Assembly (NCBI RefSeq): GCF_000565285.1
Contig: NZ_APVL01000006.1
Location: forward strand, 1 to 64,000
Reading direction: 5' to 3'
Source of the DNA: Cytobacillus firmus DS1
GTDB taxonomy: Bacteria > Bacillota > Bacilli > Bacillales > Cytobacillaceae
Length of the DNA stretch: 64,000 nucleotides
This document shows positions 33,813-41,767 of the stretch, in pieces (positions within the stretch are counted from its first letter, which is position 1; the number at the start of each line of letters is the position of its first letter). The position numbers were made by a program, and so were the translations under genes. The notes under the pieces are model-generated. The model ran no database searches. It was given only the letters and a program-made list of their open reading frames with translations, and was not told where the DNA came from.

Positions 33813-35939
33813 GTGAAAAAATTGCTGCATGGGGTAACAGATTGGGTTTCCACCAAACGGGGAATGTGGATTACGATTATCGGCTGGCTTGTGCTGATGA
33901 TCGGCTTTAGTGCAGGTCCGATGCTGGGGGATTATAAAACAAATAATTTCCAGTCACTTCCTGATGAGGCGAAATCCATTATTGCCCAGAATAAAACAGA
34001 AGAATATTTTCCAAACAAACAAGGAACTCCGGGCATTTTGGTTTTCCATAATGAAAATGGCGAGGTACAAATCGAAGAAGCTAATCAGATCCTGGAAGGA
34101 ATCATGAAGGAAGATATTGATGGAATCAAGACGATTGTCGATATCAGCAAGCTTCCGCCGCAAGCTCTCGGTTCTTTTATTTCTGAGGACAAGTCCACCT
34201 TGATTGTGCCGATGGAGCTTGAACAGGGACTTGGCAATGACCAGTATGCCGAGATCAATGATCATGCCTCAAAAGTAGGCAATAAAATTGCGGAGGATCT
34301 CGAAAGCACATCCTTTTATATCACCGGTCCAGCCGGCATTGCCGGAGATACAGTCAAGCTGTTCGAACAGGCGGACTTTGTTCTCCTGATTGCCACTGTT
34401 GTCATCATTCTTGTACTGCTTATAGCCATTTACCGTTCTCCATTGCTTGCCATCATTCCGCTTCTCGCGACGGTTATTGTCTACCAGGTCGTGAACCAGA
34501 GTATTGCATTAATGGGTGCCGGCGGACTTGAGATCAATAACCAGACGACCTCCATCATGAGCATTTTGCTGTTTGCTGCCGTGATAGATTATTCTTTATT
34601 TGTTTTCTCACGTTACCGCGAGGAGCTCAATCATTTCGAAAACAAATACGAAGCCATGAAACATGCCATGCGGGCAACCGGCGAGCCTGTTTTCTTTGCT
34701 GGCGGGACGGTTCTTGCTGCGATGCTGGTTCTGTTCTTTGCGGATTTCCGTGATTATCAGAACTTTGCCCCGATTTTTGGAACAGCGATGTTTTTTATCA
34801 TGCTGGCTTCCGTTACATTGGTTCCAGCACTATTCACCCTGTTTGGACGCAAAGCGTTCTGGCCGAAGGTTCCTGAATATGGTGCTGAAACAGAAGTTAA
34901 ACATAGTGTCTGGGGACCCATTGCCAGATTCGTTGTGAACAAGCCCGGCCTCTCAGGCGGTATTGTCGGCATTATCATGCTGATCACAGCGTTTAATATT
35001 TTTAACCTTGATTATGAATTCGACACAGTCAAGAAATTCCCGGAGGACCTGCCATCTCGGGTCGGATATGAAATTGTGGAAGCCAGATATGACAAAGGAG
35101 AGCTGGCTCCTTCGACACTTCTGATTATCAGTGATCAGAATTTGGCTGAAAACGATACAGCAGCGATAAGTGAAAAGCTGCAGGAATATGATGAAGTTGC
35201 CTCTGTCCGCCTGTCTGCCCTATCAGAAGACGGCAAGGCTGCCAAAATGAGTGTCGCATTATCCATCAATCCATATTCAAATGAAGCCATATCCTTTATG
35301 AAAGATTTGCGTGAGGACACAACTGAGCTATTAGATGAAATCGGTGTGGAAGCTGAGTCCTACTATAGCGGAGTCACTCCGAAAATAGTGGACGAACAGG
35401 ATGTCAACAGCGATGATATAATGAAAATTGTCCTGCTTGAAACGGTCCTGATACTTGCGCTTTTATTTGCGCTTACAAAATCCATCAGGATGCCGATCTA
35501 CATGATGGCAACTATTTTGCTTTCATTTGTCTCGGCTTTAGGGCTTGGGATTTTCCTGGTTGATGTATTATTCGGCTTTGAAGCCATCAGTTCGCGCGTT
35601 CCTGTCTATTCATTTATTTTTCTTGTAGCATTGGGAATTGATTACAACATCATCCTGGTTTCGCGTTTTATGGAGGAAAGGAAGCAACACCGGGTGAAGG
35701 ACGCTCTTGAAATTAGCATCCGCAATACAGGAGGTGTTATTTCTTCGGCAGGCCTTATTCTGGCTGCTACCTTTGCCGCCCTTATGACCATGCCAATCGC
35801 AGACTTATTCGTCTTTGGCTTCATCGTTGCCATGGGAATATTGATTGATACCTTCCTTGTGAGAGGAATGCTGCTTCCGGCATTGATCTTATTTTTCGAA
35901 AAAGATAAGGAAACTTCCCGGCAAAAAGTTTCGGAATAG
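33813..35939 (+). CDS. MMPL/RND-type membrane transporter (YdfJ-like)
   Basis: A 708-aa protein with two repeats, each one helix, a large extracytoplasmic loop and five clustered helices (about 185-345 and 540-690). IDYSLFVFSRYREEL and IDYNIILVSRFMEER are the duplicated MMPL motifs with the proton-relay Asp. It resembles YdfJ of B. subtilis and probably exports lipids or drugs. Start is GTG 33813, 7 bp after AGGAGG. Followed by a two-component system, as ydfJ is near ydfHI. Confidence 0.92.
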   Translation: MKKLLHGVTDWVSTKRGMWITIIGWLVLMIGFSAGPMLGDYKTNNFQSLPDEAKSIIAQNKTEEYFPNKQGTPGILVFHNENGEVQIEEANQILEGIMKEDIDGIKTIVDISKLPPQALGSFISEDKSTLIVPMELEQGLGNDQYAEINDHASKVGNKIAEDLESTSFYITGPAGIAGDTVKLFEQADFVLLIATVVIILVLLIAIYRSPLLAIIPLLATVIVYQVVNQSIALMGAGGLEINNQTTSIMSILLFAAVIDYSLFVFSRYREELNHFENKYEAMKHAMRATGEPVFFAGGTVLAAMLVLFFADFRDYQNFAPIFGTAMFFIMLASVTLVPALFTLFGRKAFWPKVPEYGAETEVKHSVWGPIARFVVNKPGLSGGIVGIIMLITAFNIFNLDYEFDTVKKFPEDLPSRVGYEIVEARYDKGELAPSTLLIISDQNLAENDTAAISEKLQEYDEVASVRLSALSEDGKAAKMSVALSINPYSNEAISFMKDLREDTTELLDEIGVEAESYYSGVTPKIVDEQDVNSDDIMKIVLLETVLILALLFALTKSIRMPIYMMATILLSFVSALGLGIFLVDVLFGFEAISSRVPVYSFIFLVALGIDYNIILVSRFMEERKQHRVKDALEISIRNTGGVISSAGLILAATFAALMTMPIADLFVFGFIVAMGILIDTFLVRGMLLPALILFFEKDKETSRQKVSE

Positions 35940-35979
35940 AGTGAGGATCCCTCCCTATTCCATTTAAGGAGGCCCTGCT

Positions 35980-36651
35980 ATGAAAATACTAGTCGTAGAT
36001 GATGATGTTCATATACAGAAGCTTGTTGCAATTCATCTGAATCATGAAGGCTATCAGGTGCTGAGAGCAAATAATGCCCAAGAAGCATTAATGCTCCTGG
36101 AAGATCAAACGGCAGATTTAGCTGTTGTGGATGTCATGATGCCCGGCATGAATGGATTCGAACTCACCAGGCTTCTGACAGACGACTTTGGAATTCCTGT
36201 TATTCTTCTGACGGCAAAGGGACAGCTCAGTGATAAAGAACAGGGCTTCCTATCAGGTTCTGAAGATTATATTGTCAAGCCGTTTGAAGTGAAGGAACTG
36301 CTTTTCCGGATAGCGGTAGTGTTAAGAAGAGCCGGGCGGGCGATGGAAACAGTCGTTAAAGCCGGTAATCTGTCCATTGACAGAAAAAGCTTTGAAGTGG
36401 AAATCAATCAGGAGACCATCCTTTTTCCATTAAAGGAATTTGAGCTCCTGAGCCTGCTTTCGGCACGAAAAAATAAAATAACACAGAGGGCCGCATTGAT
36501 TGAACAGGCGTGGGGAGCGGATTATGAAGGCAGCGAACAGACTTTAAATACCCACATTAACCGAATTCGTGACCGGTTAAAAAAGTACGGGGCAACCGTT
36601 GAGATCCAGACTATCCGCGGCATCGGGTATATACTTGAGGAAACAAAATGA
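35980..36651 (+). CDS. OmpR-family response regulator
   Basis: A 223-aa protein with a receiver domain (Asp7-9 acidic pocket, phospho-acceptor Asp51 in VVDVMMPG, Lys in IVKPFE) and a C-terminal winged helix (LNTHINRIRDRLKKYG, IQTIRGIGYILEE). Overlaps the kinase gene by 4 bp (ATGA). Likely regulates the upstream MMPL transporter, the downstream membrane protein, or both. Confidence 0.95.
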   Translation: MKILVVDDDVHIQKLVAIHLNHEGYQVLRANNAQEALMLLEDQTADLAVVDVMMPGMNGFELTRLLTDDFGIPVILLTAKGQLSDKEQGFLSGSEDYIVKPFEVKELLFRIAVVLRRAGRAMETVVKAGNLSIDRKSFEVEINQETILFPLKEFELLSLLSARKNKITQRAALIEQAWGADYEGSEQTLNTHINRIRDRLKKYGATVEIQTIRGIGYILEETK

Positions 36652-38042
36652 GGACGCTCTACCGGAAATTCATTGCAGCCACACTTGTGATTTTAGCTAT
36701 AAGTATCCTGCTTTCCTTCCTTTTAACAAACTGGGTCTATATGGCTTCTACAAAAGGAAAAATCGATAGACACAATGTGGTGATTGCAGAGGAAATCGCG
36801 AATGGCCTTGAACATATGCATTCCTCTGGATCCACATATGAAACGTACTTAAATTCAATGAGCAAGCTCGGCTATCAGCTCTATATCGTAAGTGAATCCG
36901 GAGATGGAGAATTCTTCGGGCAGCCTTTCAATAAGACAGATCTGCCTGAAGAAGCTGAAAAGGTGCTGACTGATCAGAAGGTTTATCATGGGATGGATAG
37001 CTTTGCCGGCCAATTTCTGATGATGGGCCATTTTTCGAACGACCTTGAAAATACGGTCGGCGTCCCTTTTACCATGGACAATCAGAATTACGGGCTATTT
37101 CTCCGGCCGGATAATAAGCTGCTTTTCTCGGACATTCACATGATCTTCGCGTGGTTCTTTGTCGCCATTGCCGTTGTCAGCATTACCGGAGTGATCTGGT
37201 TCGCCAAGCACCTGATCAAGCCGATCACGAAGCTGACGGAAGCAACCAGGGAAATTACCCGTGAGAATTTCAACTTTCCATTGAATATTGAACGACGGGA
37301 TGAAATTGGACAGCTTGCGGAAAGCTTCGGCCGCATGCAGGCTCAGCTGCAGCATAATGATGAGGCCCGCAAATCATTCATCAACAATGTGTCCCATGAC
37401 TTTCAGTCCCCTCTTATGAATATTCAGGGGTATGCGGAGCTTCTGCAGACACAGAAACTGTCAGATGAAGAACATGGCGAATACGTGCAGATTATCGACC
37501 AGGAGTCAAAGCGGCTGTCCAATCTGACCAAACAGCTTCTGCTATTGACTTCCCTTGACCAGAAATCCTATCCGATGAAGCTTTCGGAGGTGAAACTGGA
37601 CGAACAGATCAAGGAAACCATCCGCAGGCATCAATGGCGGCTGGAGGAAAAAGAAATTGAGATTTCCTACAAGCTCGCGCCAGTCATTTTGAAGGGAGAC
37701 CCGGAGCTTTTGGTGAATATCTGGGACAACCTTCTGACGAATGCGATAAAATATAACTCGCATGGCGGCAGCATTCTGATCAGCCTGTCTCAAACCCAAA
37801 CAGCGATTGAAGTTGTTTTTAAAGATACCGGGATTGGAATATCAGTAGATGCGATCGGCCAGATTTTCGAGCGCTTTTACCGGGTGGACTCTGCCAGAAA
37901 AAAAGATGGCACAGGGCTCGGGCTATCGATTGTAAAACAAATCATTGAGCTTCATAATGGGGAAATCAAGGCAGACAGCCAGGCTGGCAAAGGCACCACC
38001 TTTATCATTACATTTTTCAGGGAGAAACAACGGGAGGAATAA
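36648..38042 (+). CDS. Sensor histidine kinase
   Basis: A 464-aa kinase. Two membrane helices (residues about 8-28 and 165-185) bound a roughly 130-aa extracellular sensor, followed by HAMP (188-240), HisKA with His250 in NNVSHDFQSPLMNIQGY, and HATPase with NAIKYNS, FKDTGIGI and GTGLGLSIVK. The usual SHELRTPL is SHDFQSPL here. The signal is unknown. Pairs with the response regulator just upstream. Confidence 0.94.
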   Translation: MRTLYRKFIAATLVILAISILLSFLLTNWVYMASTKGKIDRHNVVIAEEIANGLEHMHSSGSTYETYLNSMSKLGYQLYIVSESGDGEFFGQPFNKTDLPEEAEKVLTDQKVYHGMDSFAGQFLMMGHFSNDLENTVGVPFTMDNQNYGLFLRPDNKLLFSDIHMIFAWFFVAIAVVSITGVIWFAKHLIKPITKLTEATREITRENFNFPLNIERRDEIGQLAESFGRMQAQLQHNDEARKSFINNVSHDFQSPLMNIQGYAELLQTQKLSDEEHGEYVQIIDQESKRLSNLTKQLLLLTSLDQKSYPMKLSEVKLDEQIKETIRRHQWRLEEKEIEISYKLAPVILKGDPELLVNIWDNLLTNAIKYNSHGGSILISLSQTQTAIEVVFKDTGIGISVDAIGQIFERFYRVDSARKKDGTGLGLSIVKQIIELHNGEIKADSQAGKGTTFIITFFREKQREE

Positions 38043-38047
38043 ACATT

Positions 38048-38446
38048 ATGGAACAAAAATGGAGTATCAGATTAATAAGATTTGCAGCCGTCTTCGGCAT
38101 TATTGGAACATACCTTGGATCGCATATGTCCGGGCAGATGGATTATTCGTTAAGGCCCATTCATGCCCACATCCTGCTGGTAGGATGGCTTTCCGTATTT
38201 GCATGGGGAATCTTTTATAAAGTCTACCGCGTAAAAAATAAAAAGCTCGTTTCCATTCACAGCATCCTTGGAATGGCAGGGTCGCTGGGGCTGACAATCG
38301 GCATGTGGATGTACACATTAAATCCATTTAATTTAGGAGATACCTTTGTTCTGGTCTTCTTTATTGTCGGTGGAACGCTCCTATTGCTTGCCTTTGCACT
38401 TTTTGTGGCAATTACCTTTTTAACTGAGAAAACAGCGGATCAGTAA
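38048..38446 (+). CDS. Four-helix membrane protein with His motif
   Basis: A 132-aa protein with four hydrophobic segments (about 9-27, 40-56, 72-90, 100-125). The segment SLRPIHAHILLVGWLS resembles the heme-ligating helix of heme-copper oxidase subunit I and related small proteins, with two histidines (HAH). It starts 5 bp after the kinase gene, so it belongs to this operon. Function unknown; a heme- or quinone-linked sensor partner is speculation. Confidence 0.7.
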   Translation: MEQKWSIRLIRFAAVFGIIGTYLGSHMSGQMDYSLRPIHAHILLVGWLSVFAWGIFYKVYRVKNKKLVSIHSILGMAGSLGLTIGMWMYTLNPFNLGDTFVLVFFIVGGTLLLLAFALFVAITFLTEKTADQ

Positions 38447-38451
38447 GTTAT

Positions 38452-38495
38452 AAAAGCAATGCAAACCTCTTTTGGGGGGCTGCATTGCTTTTTTA
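38452..38495 (+). terminator. Terminator after the two-component operon
   Basis: AAAGCAATGCA and TGCATTGCTTTTTT form a stem around a GGGGGG-containing loop, just after the last gene. Confidence 0.85.
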
Positions 38496-38600
38496 AAATG
38501 ATAAGAAATGGTAAATTTTAACTTTTGGAACTGTTTAGCACAAGCAGTCTACCCCCTCGAGGTATCGGGGGTGACCAAAGCGCTTGCGCTTTTCTTTAAG

Positions 38601-38969
38601 TCAGCCATTCTGCAAAGAATTCCAATAGGCTTTAGCTTCCGCTTCCAGAACTTTTAATCTCTTATAATAGTCTGGAAACTCGTTAAGATGCGCCATGGCA
38701 ATTTTCCCCGTAAGCAGCGGGTCATCTCTAGTAACATCTGTTTGGCTTGATCGTTTTCCATGCTCCAGTTCTGTATTAACACCCATCCAGAATTCATTCA
38801 AATCAAACTGGGTTTTCGTAAAATCGATGCCCATAAGCAGTGCAATGGCTGCTGCCTCTTCTTTCGAAAAGCCCGCTCTCTGTCTGCTGGTATTGGGAAA
38901 ACCCTGATGATTAACATGTCTGCTGCTAAAGTGATGCCCGTAAGGATTATAAGAGTAATACAACAACAT
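38601..38969 (-). CDS. DUF5661 family protein
   Basis: A 122-aa protein with the segment LLMGIDFTKTQFDLNEFWMGVNTELEHG and DPLLTGKIAMAHLNEFPDYYKRL, typical of DUF5661. Soluble, His-rich at the N-terminus. Function unknown. GC-rich palindromes at 38551-38595 (ACCCCC/GGGGGT and AAGCGC/GCGCTT) lie beyond its stop and may serve as terminators. Confidence 0.8.
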   Translation of the reverse strand: MLLYYSYNPYGHHFSSRHVNHQGFPNTSRQRAGFSKEEAAAIALLMGIDFTKTQFDLNEFWMGVNTELEHGKRSSQTDVTRDDPLLTGKIAMAHLNEFPDYYKRLKVLEAEAKAYWNSLQNG

Positions 38970-39040
38970 TCACCTCTCCATGCCAGATACCATAATGTAT
39001 GTGAATGATTTATTTAGGAGCATGGACCTGGTCAAATTAA

Positions 39041-39060
39041 AAAGGGCCCATAAAGGCCCT
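39041..39060 (-). terminator. Terminator after HesB-like selenoprotein 2
   Basis: On the minus strand AGGGCC-TTTATG-GGCCCT is followed by TTTTTAATTT. It begins four bases past the stop codon. Confidence 0.85.
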
Positions 39061-39063
39061 CTC

Positions 39064-39348
39064 TTAACAGCATCTTCCCGTATTCCCGATCATCGAGATC
39101 CCGCTTCCGTTACCGTTACCGCTCCGCTCTAAAACAAGGTCTTCGGTGTTTGGTTCAATAATCGGGTCGATTGCTACTTTGATTTCATTGATTGTGACAA
39201 TAATATCATCTGCTGCCGGCTCATCCAGAGCCAGTCCAATTCTTGGCTGTCCTCAGCCATAGCCGTCAAAAAAGATGCGGACGCTGCTGGCATTCTGTTC
39301 TTCCAGCATTTTTCTTAATTCGTCACGCGCATTGTCTGTAATTTTCAT
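39064..39348 (-). CDS. HesB-like selenoprotein, second copy, in-frame TGA at codon 32
   Basis: Reading through TGA at 39253-39255 gives 94 residues starting MKITDNARDELRKMLEEQNA, with DGYG-U-GQPRIGLALDEP at positions 28-44 and the end ...NTGRCC. The paralogue at 1211-1489 has about half its residues identical, has the TGA at the same residue, and shares the C-terminal Cys-Cys. A Gly/Asn/Ser-rich stretch (SGNGNGSG) precedes the end. Start behind GGGAGGGA. Upstream on the same strand are only remnants of arsC and arsB, so this looks like the surviving last gene of a second ars operon; its own promoter is not evident. The frame is intact, which argues it is still under selection. Confidence 0.83.
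39216..39234 (-). promoter_or_regulatory. SECIS-like stem-loop of HesB-like selenoprotein 2
   Basis: On the minus strand CTGGCTC-TGGAT-GAGCCGG forms a 7-bp stem (one T-G pair) with loop TGGAT. It starts 18 nt after the TGA, exactly as in the first copy. Relative to copy 1 the stem keeps pairing despite base changes on its 3' side. Confidence 0.65.
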
Positions 39349-39387
39349 GCCTGATCCCTCCCTTTGGATGTTTTTTAAGTATATTAT

Positions 39388-39532
39388 TTACTTTCCAGTT
39401 TCGGCAAATGTTTTAATCCGCCCGTCGATTTCGTCACGGACACGCTGGAAGTAAGCCCATTTCTCTTCTTCTGTTCCTTCTGCTTTGGCAGGATCATCGA
39501 ATCCCCAGTGCTCGCGCTTTACATGGGGAGGG
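39388..39532 (-). pseudogene. arsC remnant (3' third)
   Basis: Encodes the last 47 or so residues of ArsC ([20 protein letters not shown] ... FAETGK, then TAA), nearly identical to residues 93-139 of the intact ArsC. The catalytic Cys loop is missing. It is fused at its 5' side to an arsB fragment, marking a deletion junction near 39532. Confidence 0.9.
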
Positions 39533-39680
39533 ACAATACATGAAGCCACAGCAAAGTTGCAAGGGACCCAATCGGCGTAATTTTCGGGCCTAGATCCGAT
39601 CCAATCACGTTCGCATAGATAAGGGCTTCACGGATGATTCCGCTTGTATCGGTTTCAGCAATGGCCAGCGCGTCAATCAT
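39533..39680 (-). pseudogene. arsB remnant
   Basis: Encodes about 49 residues of ArsB ([14 protein letters not shown] ... [20 protein letters not shown] ... LLWLHVLS), almost identical to residues about 347-398 of the intact ArsB. It runs into the arsC fragment out of context, so both sides are deleted. Confidence 0.9.
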
Positions 39681-39691
39681 CTACGCAACCA

Positions 39692-39719
39692 AACAAAAAG
39701 CGGCTAAAACTCTAGCCGC
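39692..39719 (-). terminator. Terminator of the marR-arsN1 operon
   Basis: GCGGCTA and TAGCCGC pair around a 6-nt loop and are followed on the minus strand by TTTTTGTTT. It lies 11 bp past the arsN1-like stop and separates that operon from the ars remnants. Confidence 0.85.
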
Positions 39720-39729
39720 AAACATAATA

Positions 39730-40227
39730 TTACAGAAGTTTTTCCATAGCCATCACGTCCACAAATTCTCCGTCCAGCACACCCTGGTTTTGAAATATAC
39801 CTACTTCGCGAAACCCCATTTTCTTATACAGACTCTGTCCCAGTCCATTAAATGGAAAAGTAAACAAAACCAGCTTATGGAACTTGTTTTCTCTTGCTTT
39901 CAGTTCGAGTGCAGAAAGCAGCTTCCCGCCTGCCCCCTTGCCTCTGAACTCCCTTGCGATATAGACTGATAGATCTGCCACTCCGGCATATGCACAGCGG
40001 CTGCTATAAGGATTAAGAGAAGCCCATCCGATTACTTGCCCCCCTTTTTCTGCGGCAAGCACACAATATCGTCCCCGATGCTGATCAAACCAGACTGACA
40101 TATAGGAAAGATCTTTTTCCTCTGTTTCCAATGTAGCGATGCGATCTTTTATTCCCTGATTATAAATCTCGACAATCGCGTCTAAATCTGTCTTTACGGC
40201 GTCACGAATCAAAGTCTCACTTTCCAT
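39730..40227 (-). CDS. arsN1: ArsN1-like GNAT acetyltransferase (arsinothricin/phosphinothricin type)
   Basis: A 165-aa GNAT protein. IRDAVKTDLDAIVEIYNQGIKDRIATLET at the start, VADLSVYIAREFRGKGAGGKLL (acetyl-CoA loop) and KLVLFTFPFNGLGQSLYKKMGFREVGIFQNQGVLDG fit the ArsN1/phosphinothricin acetyltransferase group. ArsN1 N-acetylates the organoarsenical antibiotic arsinothricin. Last gene of an operon with a MarR, flavoprotein and MFS transporter, adjacent to ars remnants. Phosphinothricin as substrate cannot be excluded. Confidence 0.8.
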   Translation of the reverse strand: MESETLIRDAVKTDLDAIVEIYNQGIKDRIATLETEEKDLSYMSVWFDQHRGRYCVLAAEKGGQVIGWASLNPYSSRCAYAGVADLSVYIAREFRGKGAGGKLLSALELKARENKFHKLVLFTFPFNGLGQSLYKKMGFREVGIFQNQGVLDGEFVDVMAMEKLL

Positions 40228-40241
40228 AACAGGTCCCCCGC

Positions 40242-41492
40242 TTAATAAGATTTATAGGTCTCTATTTTTTTAAATTTATTTAAGCTCTTTGCTAAAACCG
40301 ACCAAATTGCAGCCAATATAAGCAGAATGAACGAACCGCCCCAATATAAAATTGTAAAACCAGCCTCTAATTGGATTAATATGTAACTAATGGCCGGCCC
40401 TAGAGCTGCCCCTACATCTTGAAAGATGGAGTATACAGTAAGGAAAGAAACCACGTTTGCAGTTTTTGCTGTATCCAGGGCAATCGTATCCAGAATGGTT
40501 GATAAAATAGTAGCACCGGCCATCACTAAAAGAGTAATTGCCACCCAAAGCCATAATGGAAGTTTAGCAGATACCAAGCCAAAGACAACCCCTGCAAAAA
40601 TCAGGGAAACAATAAAAATCGGCAGCCTCCCCTGCGCCCCATCAGACCAGCGTCCCACTGTCCTTCCCAGAAAAGGTTCCCATGTCCACCTTACCGCTTG
40701 GATTATGCCTGATAAAAATGTAACACTTACAGCCACATTCCATAGTGATATACTCTCTCCGTAAAAGTGTTCTATCACTGAACTCAGGGTGGATGTCACT
40801 ATTCCTTGATATAGCATGGCAACGAGAAAGCCAGAAACAATAATCGCTGCTTTGTATGAGGCCCTGCTAATGACAGGCTTCTCATCAGCCATTTTATCTA
40901 TTTTCTCAGGTGCCTCCTCAACTTGGTTAATGTTTGAATTCAGTATTAGAGGAAGCCCCAAAAGGGACAATAACCCAAATGCAATTGAAACTGTGCTCAA
41001 GCCTATAACCGGAATAAGCAAGCCTCCAAGCAGCATTCCAACCAGACTTCCTGTTCGGTAGAGCCCGTTATATAAGCCCATAGAACTTCCACGCTTATTG
41101 CTTTCAGCGTATACGGCAACAGCCGCCAATCCTCCGATTCGAAAAAATGACCAGGCAATCCCCCATAATGCACGGAGTATCACCCAGGCCGTAAACCCTT
41201 CGAAAACACCGTATCCTATCGTTGTGAATCCGCCTAACAGAACGGCAATGATCAGGCCAGCCTTTAATGAAATGTGTTTATATATCCAGCCTGCAAATGG
41301 ATTAAAAGGCAATCGTATGAAACGGTTTATGGAAAGGAGCACACCCACTTGCCAAATTGACTCAAGCCCAGCAGTTTCCCAATAAATAGGCAAGGCAATG
41401 TACAGCATGGAATCTCCTAAGAGACTTAAAGCTGTGACGATGGCGACTATTATAATTGGCTGTGAAGATAATTGCTCTTTAATAGTCACCAT
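40242..41492 (-). CDS. MFS transporter of the arsN1-like operon
   Basis: A 416-aa major facilitator with 12 predicted helices and a long central loop (residues about 190-210, NQVEEAPEKIDKMADEKPV). GWIYKHISLKAGL fits the MFS loop 2-3 motif. It lies between a 69-aa protein and the arsN1-like gene, so export of an organoarsenical or its acetylated form is a reasonable guess. It does not look like ArsJ. Start behind GAGAGG. Confidence 0.85.
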   Translation of the reverse strand: MVTIKEQLSSQPIIIVAIVTALSLLGDSMLYIALPIYWETAGLESIWQVGVLLSINRFIRLPFNPFAGWIYKHISLKAGLIIAVLLGGFTTIGYGVFEGFTAWVILRALWGIAWSFFRIGGLAAVAVYAESNKRGSSMGLYNGLYRTGSLVGMLLGGLLIPVIGLSTVSIAFGLLSLLGLPLILNSNINQVEEAPEKIDKMADEKPVISRASYKAAIIVSGFLVAMLYQGIVTSTLSSVIEHFYGESISLWNVAVSVTFLSGIIQAVRWTWEPFLGRTVGRWSDGAQGRLPIFIVSLIFAGVVFGLVSAKLPLWLWVAITLLVMAGATILSTILDTIALDTAKTANVVSFLTVYSIFQDVGAALGPAISYILIQLEAGFTILYWGGSFILLILAAIWSVLAKSLNKFKKIETYKSY

Positions 41493-41518
41493 GATTCATC
41501 CTCTCAGGTTATTTAAAA

Positions 41519-41728
41519 CTAATCATTCGAATGATTCAGTAACTCCCGATAAGCTAAAAGAAATTGTGTATACGTTTCCTGCCCCATTTCACTTTCCTGG
41601 AATCGAAACAGCCTTTCAAACGTTTTATCTTTTGCTTCCTCAACAGAACACCCAAAAGCATTCATGATTAATTTCATATAGGAAATAAAGTATTCTTTTT
41701 TGAGTACTCCGGCATGATTTATGGTCAT
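41519..41728 (-). CDS. Small protein of the arsN1-like operon
   Basis: A 69-aa helical protein (MTINHAGVLKKEYFISYMKL ... FRFQESEMGQETYTQFLLAY) that I do not recognise. ATG 41728 has AAAAGGTGAT upstream and lies 39 bp after the flavoprotein gene. Only one cysteine (GCSVEEAKDK). It is in the operon by spacing; no function can be proposed from sequence. Confidence 0.7.
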   Translation of the reverse strand: MTINHAGVLKKEYFISYMKLIMNAFGCSVEEAKDKTFERLFRFQESEMGQETYTQFLLAYRELLNHSND

Positions 41729-41767
41729 TATTATCACCTTTTCAATCACATTTTAAGGAGAAGCGAA

